DNA of 64,000 nucleotides, from contig NC_015977.1 of the NCBI RefSeq assembly GCF_000225345.1, positions 89,501-153,500 of the forward strand. The letters are read 5' to 3'. Below the pieces are notes generated by a model that was not told the origin of the DNA, searched no databases, and was given only the letters and a program-made list of their open reading frames with translations. Shown piece after piece: positions 52,933-63,270 of this stretch; position 1 is the first letter of the stretch; each line of letters begins with the position of its first letter. Origin of the DNA: Roseburia hominis A2-183. Lineage in GTDB: Bacteria > Bacillota > Clostridia > Lachnospirales > Lachnospiraceae. The position numbers were made by a program, and so were the translations under genes.

Positions 52933-54750
52933 ATGGCAAATGGTTTTGGAACATTGTTTATCGGCGTGTCCGGCTTGCAGAGCAGCCAGAACGCATTAAA
53001 TACAACGGCAAATAACCTTGCAAACGTAGATACCACGGGATATGTACGTCAGCAGGTACTGTTTACCGACCGCAACTATGTAACCTTTAATGAGACGACG
53101 GCAGTCAGCAAGCAGCAGTCCGGTCTGGGTGTTTACATCGGTGATGTGATTCATTCCAGAGACGTATTTCTGGATCGCTCTTACCGCACGGAGTCGGGAC
53201 GGCAGGCATTCTATGCGGCAACTTATGAGGCGACCAACGAGGTCGAGACTTATTTTCAGGAGATGGAGGGACAGGCTTTCCAGGATGCACTGGAAGATTT
53301 CTGGACCTCTTTTCAGGAATTGTACAAGACGCCGGATGACAGCGTGAGCCAGAATCTGGTTGTCCAGAAGGCACAGCTGTTCGTGAGCCGCGCGAATGCG
53401 GTTTATTCGGGATTACAGAGTTACCAGTACAACATCAATACGCAGATCAGCGACAATATCGATCAGGTCAACAAGCTCGGCGATACCATCCAGGATCTCA
53501 ACCTTCAGATCATGAAAGTAGAGGCGGGCGGCATCGAGACAGCCATGACCCTGCGCGATGCGAGAGACCAGGCGCTGGATGAGCTGTCCGCCCTCGTGGA
53601 TATTTCCTACAACGAGACAGCCGATGGTATTGTGAAAGTCAGCATTGAGGGCACGGAGTTTATCGATGAGAGCCGTTGCTATCATATCGAGAAGAAAACA
53701 GACAAGCTGACCGGTTTTATCACACCGTACTGGGGCTACCTTTCGGATGTGAACAAGGGAAAATACGTCAACGTATTTGATTTTGGCAGCCGGGATATCT
53801 CCACAGAGAACAAGAACGATATGGGTGAACTGAAAGCGCTGGTACTGGCGCGCGGCGACCATATCGCGAACTATACGGATATTGAAGGACTGGATCAGGA
53901 TACCTATAACGATACGACCGGAATGTCCGTCATGCTGCGGGCAGAGGCACAGCTGGATCAGATGATCCACGGCATCGTGACCGCGTTAAATGATGTGCTT
54001 TGTCCGAATGTGACTGCGGAAGATACGATTAAGAATCTTACGAACGGTGCTGCTACAACGCTGGATGTGATACTGGCGGACGGCTCGACCGTAACATTAA
54101 ATGCGAACACCAAAATTCTGGATGCAGACAACTGCGCGACCGGTTCCGACAAGCAGCTTCCGCCGCAGGAACTGTTCTCCAGAATCGGAACAGAGCGGTA
54201 CACAAAGGCGACTTACACCTATCAGCCGGTAGATGAGAACGGCAATCCGAAAGTGGACGCCAACGGCAACCCGGTGACGGAGACCAAGGAGATCTACATT
54301 TACAATGAAGAGGACCCGAACGATACCACAAAGCAGTACACACTGCAGAGCTTAAGTGTCAACGAGGCGCTTGTGATCGATGAAACGCTGCTGCCGCATC
54401 TATGCCAGAACGGTGATGTCGATTATGCACTGGCAGCAAAGCTGGCCGGTGTGTGGGATGAGGAGCGGCTTACGCTGAACCCGAACGACACCAAAGCTTG
54501 CAGCTTTAAGGATTACTACAAAGATATGATCGGTGAGATGGCAACCTACGGAAATGTCTACAATTCCACGGCGACCAGCCTCACGGGAACGGTGGCTTCT
54601 GTGGACAATCAGAGACAGCAGGTCATCGGCGTATCTTCCGATGAGGAGCTGACCTACATGATCAAGTATCAGAATGCTTACAATGCAGCCAGCCGTTTCA
54701 TCAATGTGGTCAATGAGATGATCGAACATCTGCTGACCCAGCTTGGATAA
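52933..54750 (+). CDS. flgK: Hook-associated protein FlgK, copy 1
   Basis: 605 residues. First hook-filament junction protein. N-terminal rod-type signature FIGVSGLQSSQNALNTTANN followed by LANVDTTGY, and a C-terminal D0 helix with LTYMIKYQNAYNAASRFINV. The central variable part contains a short Asn/Gly/Asp repeat (DENGNPKVDANGNPV). GGAGGAAG precedes the start. A second complete FlgK-like gene follows 31 bases later. Confidence 0.94.
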   Translation: MANGFGTLFIGVSGLQSSQNALNTTANNLANVDTTGYVRQQVLFTDRNYVTFNETTAVSKQQSGLGVYIGDVIHSRDVFLDRSYRTESGRQAFYAATYEATNEVETYFQEMEGQAFQDALEDFWTSFQELYKTPDDSVSQNLVVQKAQLFVSRANAVYSGLQSYQYNINTQISDNIDQVNKLGDTIQDLNLQIMKVEAGGIETAMTLRDARDQALDELSALVDISYNETADGIVKVSIEGTEFIDESRCYHIEKKTDKLTGFITPYWGYLSDVNKGKYVNVFDFGSRDISTENKNDMGELKALVLARGDHIANYTDIEGLDQDTYNDTTGMSVMLRAEAQLDQMIHGIVTALNDVLCPNVTAEDTIKNLTNGAATTLDVILADGSTVTLNANTKILDADNCATGSDKQLPPQELFSRIGTERYTKATYTYQPVDENGNPKVDANGNPVTETKEIYIYNEEDPNDTTKQYTLQSLSVNEALVIDETLLPHLCQNGDVDYALAAKLAGVWDEERLTLNPNDTKACSFKDYYKDMIGEMATYGNVYNSTATSLTGTVASVDNQRQQVIGVSSDEELTYMIKYQNAYNAASRFINVVNEMIEHLLTQLG

Positions 54751-54781
54751 TTGAGCGCGTAATAGAAAGAGAGGGTGTTAC

Positions 54782-56623
54782 ATGCCATCTACATTTTTTG
54801 GTTTAAATATTGCATCATCAGGCTTAAGTGCCTATCAGGTCGCACTGAATACAACGGCTAACAATATTGCAAACGTGCAGACAACCGGCTATTCCAGACA
54901 GCAGTCGAACCGTGTGGCATCGGATGCGCTTTTAGTGCACCAGCAGTACGGAGCTGTGGGAAGCGGCGTTACGACCTTATCTGTCAAGCAGATCCGAAAT
55001 CAGTATTACGATACAAAATACTGGTACAATCAGTCATCGGTCGGACTGTATGAGACAAAATTGAGCTACTTACAACAGATCGAGAACTATTTTATCGACG
55101 ACAGCTCATCCAAGGGCTTTACGACGATCCTGAACACGATGTTCAATTCACTGGATACATTGAAGAACAATGCATCGGATGTCAATACCCGCCAGCAGTT
55201 TATCGGAAGCGCACAGAATCTGGCAACCTACTTCAACAGCGTGTCAGAAGGACTGACCGATATTCAGAAGGGGACGAATGATGAGATCAAATCCACGGTC
55301 CAGAATATTAACGCGATCGCGGAGAAGATAGCGGTATTGAACAAGCAGATCAACGTCATTGAGATTCAGGGCGGCTACGCAAACGAGCTGCGCGACCAGC
55401 GAGCCCTGTTGATTGATGAGTTGTCCGAGATTGTGCCGACCGAGGTTTCCGAGGTGCCGATCACGGATACGAACCATCCGGACGAGCCGACAGGTGCCAA
55501 TTACTACACTGTAAAAATCGGTGGTCAGGTGCTTGTAGATACCTACAATTACGAGACGCTCGAGTGCAAGGCGAGAGAGTATAAGGTCAACCAGACGGAT
55601 GCAGCCGGACTTTATGATATTAAATGGTCGAAGACAGGCAATACCTTTAATGCGGGCGGAAGCTCGATGTCCGGCACGTTAAAAGCGCTGTTTGACATCC
55701 GCGACGGAAATAACGGCGAGAATTTCTCAGGACTGGCAAAGGTGTTAAACAGCACCGAGGTTCAGATTACCAATCCTTCCATCACGAGTATTGTGGGAGT
55801 CAGCATGCCGGAGGAAGGCATATTGACGATCAACGGTAGAGAGTACGCATATGAGGGATTTACCTTTGAGCAGGATGCGGACGGCAACATCACTTCCTAT
55901 ACCTTTAATATGAAGAGAGCGCTCACGGCGGAAGAGCAGGCACGTGTAGACGGACGCACGGCATCGGTCGGAACGTCGATTGACGCGATGGGTATTCCGT
56001 ATTATATGAGTCAGATGAACCAGTTCCTGCGCAGCTTTGCGACGGAATTCAACAATATTTTGAAAAAAGGTGTCGATCTGGACGGCAATTCCACCAGCGG
56101 ATATGCATTTTTCACCGGTACAGACACCGTGACCGGCGAAGAGTTTTCCTTCGACGGCAAAGATGCGAACGGGAATGCAGTCAACGGATCTGGCTCAGAC
56201 ACGTATTACAAGCTGACAGCAGCAAATATCTGTGTGAACAGTATGATTGTCAAGGATCCGACCAAGCTGGCGACAACCGTTGACATCAACGGAAAGGGTG
56301 GCGTGGATGCGTACGATCTCGTGGAGGAACTTGCGACGTTAAAGAGCGGCAAGGTGCTTTACCGCGGAGGTACGGCGGACGGATTCTTAAAATGCATGAT
56401 TGCAGATATTTCCGTGGACACCCAGCAGTCAGAAATTTTCAGCAAGAATTACCAGAATGTGGCGAGCGCGATTGACACGCAGCGTATGTCGATTTCGGGC
56501 GTTGATGAAGATGAGGAGGCAATGGATCTGATCAAATTCCAGAATGCCTACAATCTTTCTTCAAAGATGGTATCTGTCATGGCAGAGATTTATGACAGAC
56601 TGATCCTTGAGACCGGTGTATAG
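54782..56623 (+). CDS. Hook-associated protein FlgK, copy 2 (tandem paralogue)
   Basis: 613 residues, same architecture: FFGLNIASSGLSAYQVALNT then NNIANVQTTGYSRQQSNRV at the N terminus and AMDLIKFQNAYNLSSKMVSV at the C terminus. The two copies align at both ends but differ strongly in between, so the duplication is old. The N-terminal GLSAYQVALNTTANN is closer to standard FlgK than that of copy 1. The pair may form a mixed junction or be used in turn. GAGAGGGTG upstream. Confidence 0.92.
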   Translation: MPSTFFGLNIASSGLSAYQVALNTTANNIANVQTTGYSRQQSNRVASDALLVHQQYGAVGSGVTTLSVKQIRNQYYDTKYWYNQSSVGLYETKLSYLQQIENYFIDDSSSKGFTTILNTMFNSLDTLKNNASDVNTRQQFIGSAQNLATYFNSVSEGLTDIQKGTNDEIKSTVQNINAIAEKIAVLNKQINVIEIQGGYANELRDQRALLIDELSEIVPTEVSEVPITDTNHPDEPTGANYYTVKIGGQVLVDTYNYETLECKAREYKVNQTDAAGLYDIKWSKTGNTFNAGGSSMSGTLKALFDIRDGNNGENFSGLAKVLNSTEVQITNPSITSIVGVSMPEEGILTINGREYAYEGFTFEQDADGNITSYTFNMKRALTAEEQARVDGRTASVGTSIDAMGIPYYMSQMNQFLRSFATEFNNILKKGVDLDGNSTSGYAFFTGTDTVTGEEFSFDGKDANGNAVNGSGSDTYYKLTAANICVNSMIVKDPTKLATTVDINGKGGVDAYDLVEELATLKSGKVLYRGGTADGFLKCMIADISVDTQQSEIFSKNYQNVASAIDTQRMSISGVDEDEEAMDLIKFQNAYNLSSKMVSVMAEIYDRLILETGV

Positions 56624-56648
56624 ACAAGGACATGAGGAGGAATCATAA

Positions 56649-58220
56649 ATGCGTATTACGAATAACATTATACTTCACAATACGACGGGCAATATCAATG
56701 GAAATAAAGTGAATGTCAACAATCTGAACAATCAGATGACATCCCAGAAAAAGATTCAGAGACCTTCCGAGAATCCGGTCATTGCGGTGCGTTCACTCAG
56801 ACTCCGCACAACACTCAGCGAGATTGACCAGTATTACGAGAACAATATTCCGGATGCAGAATCCTGGATGAAAGTGACAGAGACGGCACTTGCCAATATG
56901 AAGACGATTCTGACGGACATCCGTACACAGTGTACTTACGGAGCATCCGATCAGATTACCGCAGATGACCGCAAGACGATCTTGACCCAGTTAGAGAAGC
57001 TGCGGGATCAGGTCTACGCGGAGGGAAATGCAGATTATGCGGGACGTACCGTTTTTACCGGTTACCGCACGAATCAGAAGCTGACCTTTATGACAGACGA
57101 CAATACGACATCTTACAATATCACACAGGGACTTTCCTATAAGAACCTGGAAGAGCACCGCTACTACAGCGATGAGGTGACACTCCCGACCACAGCGGCG
57201 GAGGTGACAGGCAACACCATCTCGAATCCGAAGCAGGCGACATTCGACCGTATCCGTTTAAGCTACGGCGAGATCGACAGCATCACGGACAAGGACGGCA
57301 ATGCGCTGTCGGCAAACGGTGCGACCGGAACGCTCAGCTATTCCTACACAGATGCAGCCGGTGTGACACAGACGGACGGCGAACTGAAGGTAACCGTATA
57401 CGATACGTTTGAGGACTGGGCAAAAGCATCCCAGACTGCGGACAACACCTACAATATCACAGACGGTGAAGCGGTATTTATTAAGGAGAGCGGTGAGCTG
57501 ATCTTAAGCTCTGATGCGTCATCAACGATCAAGAGCGGCAAGGCAAGCCTGGATGTCAACTACACCAAGACCGGATTTAACAAAGGCGAGGTACGCCCGG
57601 AGTATTATTACAACTGCACCAACATCACAGATGCGGCAAATCCGGTGGAATATATAAAGTTTGAAAACGGCAAGGAAATCTATCAGGATATCAACTATGT
57701 CGTAGCGGCAAACCAGACCCTGACGGTCAATACACAGGCATCCGCTGTATTTGATGCATCGATTGGAAGAGACGTTGACGCCATGATCGAGGCGGTAAAG
57801 TTCGCACAGGACGCAAACAATAAAGTCGAGGAACTGGAGAAAATGCAGAAAATGCAGGAGTATTCTTCCGATGACTGTCAGGCGGCACTTGAGGACTGGA
57901 TCGCAGCGGCGAAGAAAGAACGCGATTACGCGGACGATAATCTGCAGAAGCTTTATAACAGCTACATCGGTAATTTTGACGATTATCTGCAGAAGGTTAA
58001 TCTGGCGAACACGGACCTCGGAAGCAAGGGGCAGAGCCTGGATCTGACCAAGAACCGTATGGCAAATCAGCAGACCACGATGGAGGAATTAAAGTCCACC
58101 AACGAAGACCGGGATCTGTCCGAGATCATTATTGACTATGCGTCGGCGTACACTGCATATCAGGCATCCTTACAGGCTGCGGCGAAGATCAATCAGACAA
58201 CATTATTGAATTATATTTAA
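56649..58220 (+). CDS. flgL: Hook-associated protein FlgL (long form)
   Basis: 523 residues, against about 300 in enterobacteria. N-terminal flagellin-like D0/D1 with MRITNNIILHNTTGNINGN, SLRLRTTLSEIDQYYENN and the C-terminal heptads ending YQASLQAAAKINQTTLLNYI. The middle has an inserted domain of about 230 residues (about 150-380). It forms the second junction ring beneath the filament. AGGAGG precedes the start. Confidence 0.93.
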   Translation: MRITNNIILHNTTGNINGNKVNVNNLNNQMTSQKKIQRPSENPVIAVRSLRLRTTLSEIDQYYENNIPDAESWMKVTETALANMKTILTDIRTQCTYGASDQITADDRKTILTQLEKLRDQVYAEGNADYAGRTVFTGYRTNQKLTFMTDDNTTSYNITQGLSYKNLEEHRYYSDEVTLPTTAAEVTGNTISNPKQATFDRIRLSYGEIDSITDKDGNALSANGATGTLSYSYTDAAGVTQTDGELKVTVYDTFEDWAKASQTADNTYNITDGEAVFIKESGELILSSDASSTIKSGKASLDVNYTKTGFNKGEVRPEYYYNCTNITDAANPVEYIKFENGKEIYQDINYVVAANQTLTVNTQASAVFDASIGRDVDAMIEAVKFAQDANNKVEELEKMQKMQEYSSDDCQAALEDWIAAAKKERDYADDNLQKLYNSYIGNFDDYLQKVNLANTDLGSKGQSLDLTKNRMANQQTTMEELKSTNEDRDLSEIIIDYASAYTAYQASLQAAAKINQTTLLNYI

Positions 58221-58253
58221 CAGACACCAAACGGGGAAGCTGGAGGAGAACCG

Positions 58254-58715
58254 ATGAAAGCAAACACAAGACTTTTTGGGGAAATCGATATTGCGGATGA
58301 TAAGATCATTACATTGGAGGATGGAATGATCGGACTTCCGGAATACCGGAATTTTGCATTGATATTTGATGAGGAAAAGGAAAAAGACAAGAGTTCCGTG
58401 ATGTGGTTCCAGTCCATGGACGATCCGCACACGGCGTTTCCGGTCATGCAGCCAAACCTCGTGCGCCCGGATTACAATCCGATGGTGAACGATGAGATGC
58501 TTCGTCCGCTCGGCGGGATGACAGAGGACAATACTTACGTGCTCGTCACACTTACGGCAGCGCCGGATCCGAAGGATACCTCGGTGAACCTCAAGGCGCC
58601 GATTGTCATTAACACAGACACCCGCAGGGGAGCACAGATCATTGTGGAAGATGACTATCCTGTCAAATATAAGATCTATGACGTAGTAAAAGGAAAGAAG
58701 AAAGCGGAGGAATAA
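58254..58715 (+). CDS. fliW: Flagellar assembly factor FliW
   Basis: 153 residues. FliW binds flagellin and, when free, binds CsrA and releases flagellin mRNA. Typical segments: FGEIDIADDKIITLEDGMIG then LPEYRNFALI, and NPMVNDEMLRPLGGM. It is translated just before csrA (4-base gap), so the two partners are made together, and their target, the flagellin leader, is 4.5 kb downstream. Confidence 0.95.
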   Translation: MKANTRLFGEIDIADDKIITLEDGMIGLPEYRNFALIFDEEKEKDKSSVMWFQSMDDPHTAFPVMQPNLVRPDYNPMVNDEMLRPLGGMTEDNTYVLVTLTAAPDPKDTSVNLKAPIVINTDTRRGAQIIVEDDYPVKYKIYDVVKGKKKAEE

Positions 58716-58718
58716 GGC

Positions 58719-58937
58719 ATGCTGGCATTGACACGCAAAAAAGGGGAGTCACTGGTCATCAACAATAATATTGAGATCACGGTGTTAGAGATCCGCGGAG
58801 ATCAGGTCAAGATCGGAATCAGTGCACCGAAGGAAGTGCCGGTATACCGTAAGGAGGTTTACCTCCAGATTCAGAATGAGAACAAGGCGGCATTGAACGC
58901 AACAGATGCAATGGAGGCGTTGAAGAATCTTTTCTGA
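58719..58937 (+). CDS. csrA: Carbon storage regulator CsrA
   Basis: 72 residues, RNA-binding dimer. Starts [20 protein letters not shown] and keeps the key [17 protein letters not shown] (R and V contacts). In Gram-positive flagellar systems it represses hag translation by binding GGA motifs in the leader until FliW sequesters it. Both kinds of site are visible in the flagellin leader here. Confidence 0.96.
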   Translation: MLALTRKKGESLVINNNIEITVLEIRGDQVKIGISAPKEVPVYRKEVYLQIQNENKAALNATDAMEALKNLF

Positions 58938-58943
58938 TGCGGT

Positions 58944-58970
58944 TAATAAAAGCCATAGTTTCTCCGATAT
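58944..58970 (+). promoter_or_regulatory. Sigma-28 promoter of flaG-fliD-fliS
   Basis: TAAT (58944-58947), 15 bp, TCCGATAT (58963-58970), 58 bases before flaG. Confidence 0.7.
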
Positions 58971-59027
58971 AAGACATAGAAAACCGGGAACATAGAGGAG
59001 CCATGTATCACACGGAGGTGGTAAGAG

Positions 59028-59459
59028 ATGGAAATAGAGAGTATGAAGAGCGGAGCGGCAGCGTCGTATCAGGGAAGTGCGGCAGCGACATCCACAAAAA
59101 CGCCGGATACTGCGGTACAGCCGGAAGCATCCACACAGGCAGGGCTGTCGCAGACAGCAGATAAGAAGCCCGCGGTGCAGAACTTTTTTACAGAGAAGGA
59201 TCAGGAGGATAAGGATCCGTCCCAGGAAAAAGATGCAAAGCAGGGAACACAGTTAAAAAAAGCGGTCAATGATCTGAACAAACAGATGAAGAACTCGGAG
59301 GCGATCTTCGGAATTCACGACAAGACGAACCGTGTTACAATCAAGATCATCGACAAGACCACAAAGGAAGTCATCAAGGAGTATCCGCCGGAGGAGACAC
59401 TGGACATGATCGCCAAGGTATGGGAGATTGCGGGAATCCTTGTGGATGAGAAGTTATAG
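59028..59459 (+). CDS. flaG: FlaG family protein
   Basis: 143 residues. The first 70 are polar and low complexity; the conserved FlaG part is at the end: DLNKQMKNSEAIFGIHDKTN then RVTIKIIDKTTKEVIKEYPP. FlaG influences filament length in other species. GGAGGTGG precedes the ATG and fliD follows in 17 bases. Confidence 0.9.
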   Translation: MEIESMKSGAAASYQGSAAATSTKTPDTAVQPEASTQAGLSQTADKKPAVQNFFTEKDQEDKDPSQEKDAKQGTQLKKAVNDLNKQMKNSEAIFGIHDKTNRVTIKIIDKTTKEVIKEYPPEETLDMIAKVWEIAGILVDEKL

Positions 59460-59476
59460 AAAGGAACGGTGAGCAT

Positions 59477-62224
59477 ATGCCAATTCGTATTACTGGATTA
59501 AATTCAGGACTGGACACAGAGGCGATCATCTCGGCTCTGGTATCGTCGTATAACTATAAGACCAACAAGTACAAAAAAGCGCAGACCAAGCTTTCCTGGA
59601 AGCAGGATGCCTGGAAGACGCTCAATACCAAGATTTACAGCTTGTATTCCAGCGTGGGTAATCTCAGATTATCCAGCGCATACAATCTGAAATCCACCAC
59701 GGTGTCCGATACCACCAAAGCTACAGTGACAGCAAGCAATACTGCGCCGAGCGGTACACAGACCCTGAATGTTATCAGTGTGGCGCAGGCGGGATATCTG
59801 ACCGGCGGCCAGCTGGATAGCAGCGTGTCCACAGGCACGACGCTGGCGGAGCTTGGCTATACCGGTGGGGACGGTAAGATCAATCTGACGATGGGAGACG
59901 GAACGACGACTTCCATTACGGTAACACAGGGGACGACGGTTGCGGGCTTCCTTGCATCATTGAAGGACGCAGGCGTCAGTGCGAATTACGATGAGACGAA
60001 CCATCGTTTCTTTATCAGCTCCAAGAGCACCGGAAAGGATAATGATTTTACACTTACAGGCGGCGATGCAGATGGTATCAGTGCATTGACAAAGCTGGGG
60101 CTGAATGTACAGTCCAAGGCAACCGATGCCACCTATACGTCTTATACACAGTATTATGATGCAGATGGCAATAAACTTAACCAGAATATCACGGATGCGA
60201 TCGCAGCTTACAAGGCGGCGCAGGAGGATTACAAGACAAAGTCGGCACAGAATGCCAATCTGACCGCATCCTATGGTTATGCCAGCGCTTATTCGGCAAT
60301 GATGGATGCCTTAAAGAGCAGCGGACTTTCCGATGCAGATCAGAAGAAGCTGCAGACACTGCTTGGAATGACGGCATCCCAGCGAGTGGATTCCCTGATG
60401 GATGCAAACGGAAATGTCTACACGAAGTCCGATACGGACAGTCTTGGTAATACCATTTACAGCTATAAGGATGAGAACGGTGATACGACTTATATCCGCA
60501 AGATGGTTACCTATGAAGATGGCAGCAACAACGTTTACACCAAGAATGACGACGGTACTTACACAGACGGTGACGGTCATGTATGGACAGCGACCGGCGG
60601 GAAGGACACAGACGGCAATGCCACGTATTCATATACGGCGGATGACGGTACGGTGAACACTGCCACGATCAAGGAGAACACCAATTACTATGAGGTAACC
60701 GCAGAATCGCGTGGAACCGGTTATTACAAGTATACAGACAGCAATGGTGTGACCTACACACAGAATGACAACAATACTCTGGCAGGTTCTGACGGGAATA
60801 CATACAAAATCAGCAGTGGCAATCTGGTACAGATCGACAGTGACGGTAATGAAGTAGCAGACGGCAAGACAGTTGCACTTTCTGCCTGCACACAGAGTGA
60901 AATCCAGAAGATGGTGTATCATCAGAAAGCCGCAGCAACAGATATCGGCCGTGCCGCAGATGCGCTTACAGATTTAAAAGAAGCAAACAAGGACACCCTG
61001 ACAGATGATTTTGTCAACAAGATGACCTCAAATGTTGAGAAAGTCAATGCGTTTGAAAATGCGGAGGATACGTTAGACAGCGCTGACAGTGCTTCCAGAG
61101 CGAGCATTGCAGCAGCGGTAAAGAATGCCTATGCGGCGAGTGGTTCAGCGGGGGTGACGACGCTTACCAATACCTACGCATCACAGATTACTGCCAACAA
61201 GACAGCCATGAAGGCAGACCAGGATGCCATTGATAAGAATGCGGTATTGTCGAAGCTCGCGGCGATGGATGAGACATCTGCAGAGTATGCAACCGCATTT
61301 GCAGACTTTGTGAGCCAGGTGCAGAGTGCCCATGAGATTCAGAACGGCACGAACATAACGTACAATTCAGATGCTAAGAAGATCGATGGTACAGATTCCG
61401 AGATTCTTCTGAATGGAATCAAATATACCAGTTCGCTCAATACATATACCATCAACGGTCTGTCGATCACTGCATTGCAGGCAACCGGTGCGGGAGATAC
61501 GAATGCGATTTCTATTACCACATCGACAGATACACAGGGAATTTACGATAAAGTAAAGGATTTCCTGACACAGTACAATGCGCTGATCAATGAGATTACA
61601 TCACTCTACAATGCGGATTCCGCAAAGGGTTATGAGCCGTTGACTGATGATGAGAAAGATGCTCTCTCGGATTCCGAGGTGGAGAAATGGGAGCAGAAGA
61701 TCAAGGATTCCCTGCTGCGCCGTGATGAGAGTCTGGAAAAAGTCATGAATGCCATGACATCCTCAATGAGCAAGGGCTATGAGGTAAACGGAAAGACCTA
61801 TTATCTGTCCAACTTTGGCATTAAGACTCTCGGCTACTTCAATGCGCCGGAGAATCAGGAATATGCATACCATATTGACGGGGACGAGGATGACACCGCT
61901 ACGTCCGGAAATGCCGACAAGCTGATGGCGATGATCACTTCTGATCCGGATACGGTAATTTCCTTTATGCAGCAGCTGACAAGCGGTCTCTATGATGCAG
62001 TCGGCGAGAAGATGAAGTCATCTACCTTAAGCAGCAGTTACAAGGTATATAATGACAAGGAGATGGCATCAGAATACAGCGATTATACCGATCTTATCAA
62101 GAAATGGGAAGAAAAACTGCAGGACAAAGAGGATTATTATTACAATAAGTTTTCCGCGATGGAAACAGCATTATCCAAGCTGAACAGCCAGACATCCTCA
62201 CTGTCGAGTCTGTTTGGAAATTAG
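59477..62224 (+). CDS. fliD: Filament cap protein FliD, unusually long
   Basis: 915 residues, about twice the usual 450-500. N terminus ITGLNSGLDTEAIISALVSS and the C-terminal coiled-coil part (from about residue 740, ALINEITSLYNADSAKGYEP) are standard FliD. Between them, residues about 230-560 hold an inserted domain of Asp/Gly/Asn/Thr-rich beta repeats, such as YTKNDDGTYTDGDGHVWTAT. These cap-surface regions are the most exposed part of the filament tip and often vary between strains. Confidence 0.93.
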   Translation: MPIRITGLNSGLDTEAIISALVSSYNYKTNKYKKAQTKLSWKQDAWKTLNTKIYSLYSSVGNLRLSSAYNLKSTTVSDTTKATVTASNTAPSGTQTLNVISVAQAGYLTGGQLDSSVSTGTTLAELGYTGGDGKINLTMGDGTTTSITVTQGTTVAGFLASLKDAGVSANYDETNHRFFISSKSTGKDNDFTLTGGDADGISALTKLGLNVQSKATDATYTSYTQYYDADGNKLNQNITDAIAAYKAAQEDYKTKSAQNANLTASYGYASAYSAMMDALKSSGLSDADQKKLQTLLGMTASQRVDSLMDANGNVYTKSDTDSLGNTIYSYKDENGDTTYIRKMVTYEDGSNNVYTKNDDGTYTDGDGHVWTATGGKDTDGNATYSYTADDGTVNTATIKENTNYYEVTAESRGTGYYKYTDSNGVTYTQNDNNTLAGSDGNTYKISSGNLVQIDSDGNEVADGKTVALSACTQSEIQKMVYHQKAAATDIGRAADALTDLKEANKDTLTDDFVNKMTSNVEKVNAFENAEDTLDSADSASRASIAAAVKNAYAASGSAGVTTLTNTYASQITANKTAMKADQDAIDKNAVLSKLAAMDETSAEYATAFADFVSQVQSAHEIQNGTNITYNSDAKKIDGTDSEILLNGIKYTSSLNTYTINGLSITALQATGAGDTNAISITTSTDTQGIYDKVKDFLTQYNALINEITSLYNADSAKGYEPLTDDEKDALSDSEVEKWEQKIKDSLLRRDESLEKVMNAMTSSMSKGYEVNGKTYYLSNFGIKTLGYFNAPENQEYAYHIDGDEDDTATSGNADKLMAMITSDPDTVISFMQQLTSGLYDAVGEKMKSSTLSSSYKVYNDKEMASEYSDYTDLIKKWEEKLQDKEDYYYNKFSAMETALSKLNSQTSSLSSLFGN

Positions 62225-62306
62225 ACGGCATAATGCCGTGAAAGCGTCTCTGCTGAGTGCATAAAAGCACCGGCAGAGACGAATATATGTATGGAGGACA
62301 ACCATT

Positions 62307-62687
62307 ATGTTAGCAAATCAGGGATATGCAGCATATGCCAATAACAAGATTATGACCGCTTCCCCGGCAGAACTTACTTTGATGCTTTATGAGGGGGCAA
62401 TCAAATTCGCCAATCTTGCGATCGAGGGGATCGATGCGAATGATATTCAGAAAGCACACAATAATATTATGAAGGTGCAGCGTATTATTGAGGAGTTTCA
62501 GAGTACACTTGACCATAAATATCCGGTGGCAAAGGATTTTGACGAGGTCTACAACTATCTGTTGATGCGCCTTCGCGAGGCAAATATCAAAAAAGATAAA
62601 GACATCATGGAAGAGGTGCTAAAGCATCTTCGTACCATGCGTGATACATGGAAGGAAGTTATGAGAACGGCACATGCATCAAGATAG
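62307..62687 (+). CDS. fliS: Flagellin chaperone FliS
   Basis: 126 residues, normal length; four-helix protein that binds the flagellin C terminus before export. Signatures: YAAYANNKIMTASPAELTLM, LYEGAIKFANLAI and the C-terminal MRDTWKEVMR. It lies between its cap-protein neighbour and the flagellin gene. The 82-base gap before it has a hairpin with arms GTCTCTGC and GCAGAGAC (62246-62280). Confidence 0.95.
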   Translation: MLANQGYAAYANNKIMTASPAELTLMLYEGAIKFANLAIEGIDANDIQKAHNNIMKVQRIIEEFQSTLDHKYPVAKDFDEVYNYLLMRLREANIKKDKDIMEEVLKHLRTMRDTWKEVMRTAHASR

Positions 62688-62730
62688 AAGCAACGGTGTG
62701 TCGGTTACAGCAGATTGACAGGAGCAGCGA

Positions 62731-63210
62731 ATGGAGAAGAATCCATATCTTACAATCATGATCCAGAGCCTGAAGAAAAAAAGTGCGGTTCTGGATGCGA
62801 TTATTGAACTGAATATACGACAGAAGGAAGAACTGGAGAATCCGGGTCTTGATCCGGATGACTTTGACGCCTGCGTGGAGGAAAAAGCAAAGCAGATCGA
62901 ACAGTTGGAGCTTCTTGACGCCGGATTCCAGGAGGTTTACGATAAGATAAAAGCAGATCTGCAGACCAATCAGCAGGAATACCGCGAAGAGATTGCGGAA
63001 ATGCAGGAATACATCCGCAGGCTGACTGATAAGAGCGCAACGATTCAGGCGCAGGAGGCGCGCAACAAAGATCTGATGACGCAGAAGTTTGCCTCTGTGC
63101 GCAAACAGGTCAAGGAAGTGCGCAAGAGTCAGAAGGTCGTCAATCAGTATTACAAGAGCATGATGAAGTCCGGCTATATGGAGCCGCAGTTTACGGATAA
63201 TAAAAAATAA
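62731..63210 (+). CDS. FliT-like helical flagellar chaperone (tentative)
   Basis: 159 residues of nearly continuous helix and coiled coil, without membrane segment. Position between fliS and flagellin, size and the charged heptads (KKSAVLDAIIELNIRQKEEL) suggest a FliT- or FlgN-like chaperone, probably for FliD. Sequence similarity to named FliT proteins is too weak to see directly. A ribosome site GGAGCAGCG stands before the ATG. Confidence 0.6.
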   Translation: MEKNPYLTIMIQSLKKKSAVLDAIIELNIRQKEELENPGLDPDDFDACVEEKAKQIEQLELLDAGFQEVYDKIKADLQTNQQEYREEIAEMQEYIRRLTDKSATIQAQEARNKDLMTQKFASVRKQVKEVRKSQKVVNQYYKSMMKSGYMEPQFTDNKK

Positions 63211-63243
63211 TTGCAGATAGTAAAAAGATTTTTCTTTTTTCTA

Positions 63244-63270
63244 TAAAGTATCGTGACTTTCGTCCGATAT
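63244..63270 (+). promoter_or_regulatory. Sigma-28 promoter of the flagellin gene
   Basis: TAAA (63244-63247), 15 bp, TCCGATAT (63263-63270). The consensus -35 makes it the strongest of the three sigma-28 promoters in the window. The expected leader is about 130 bases. Confidence 0.85.
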
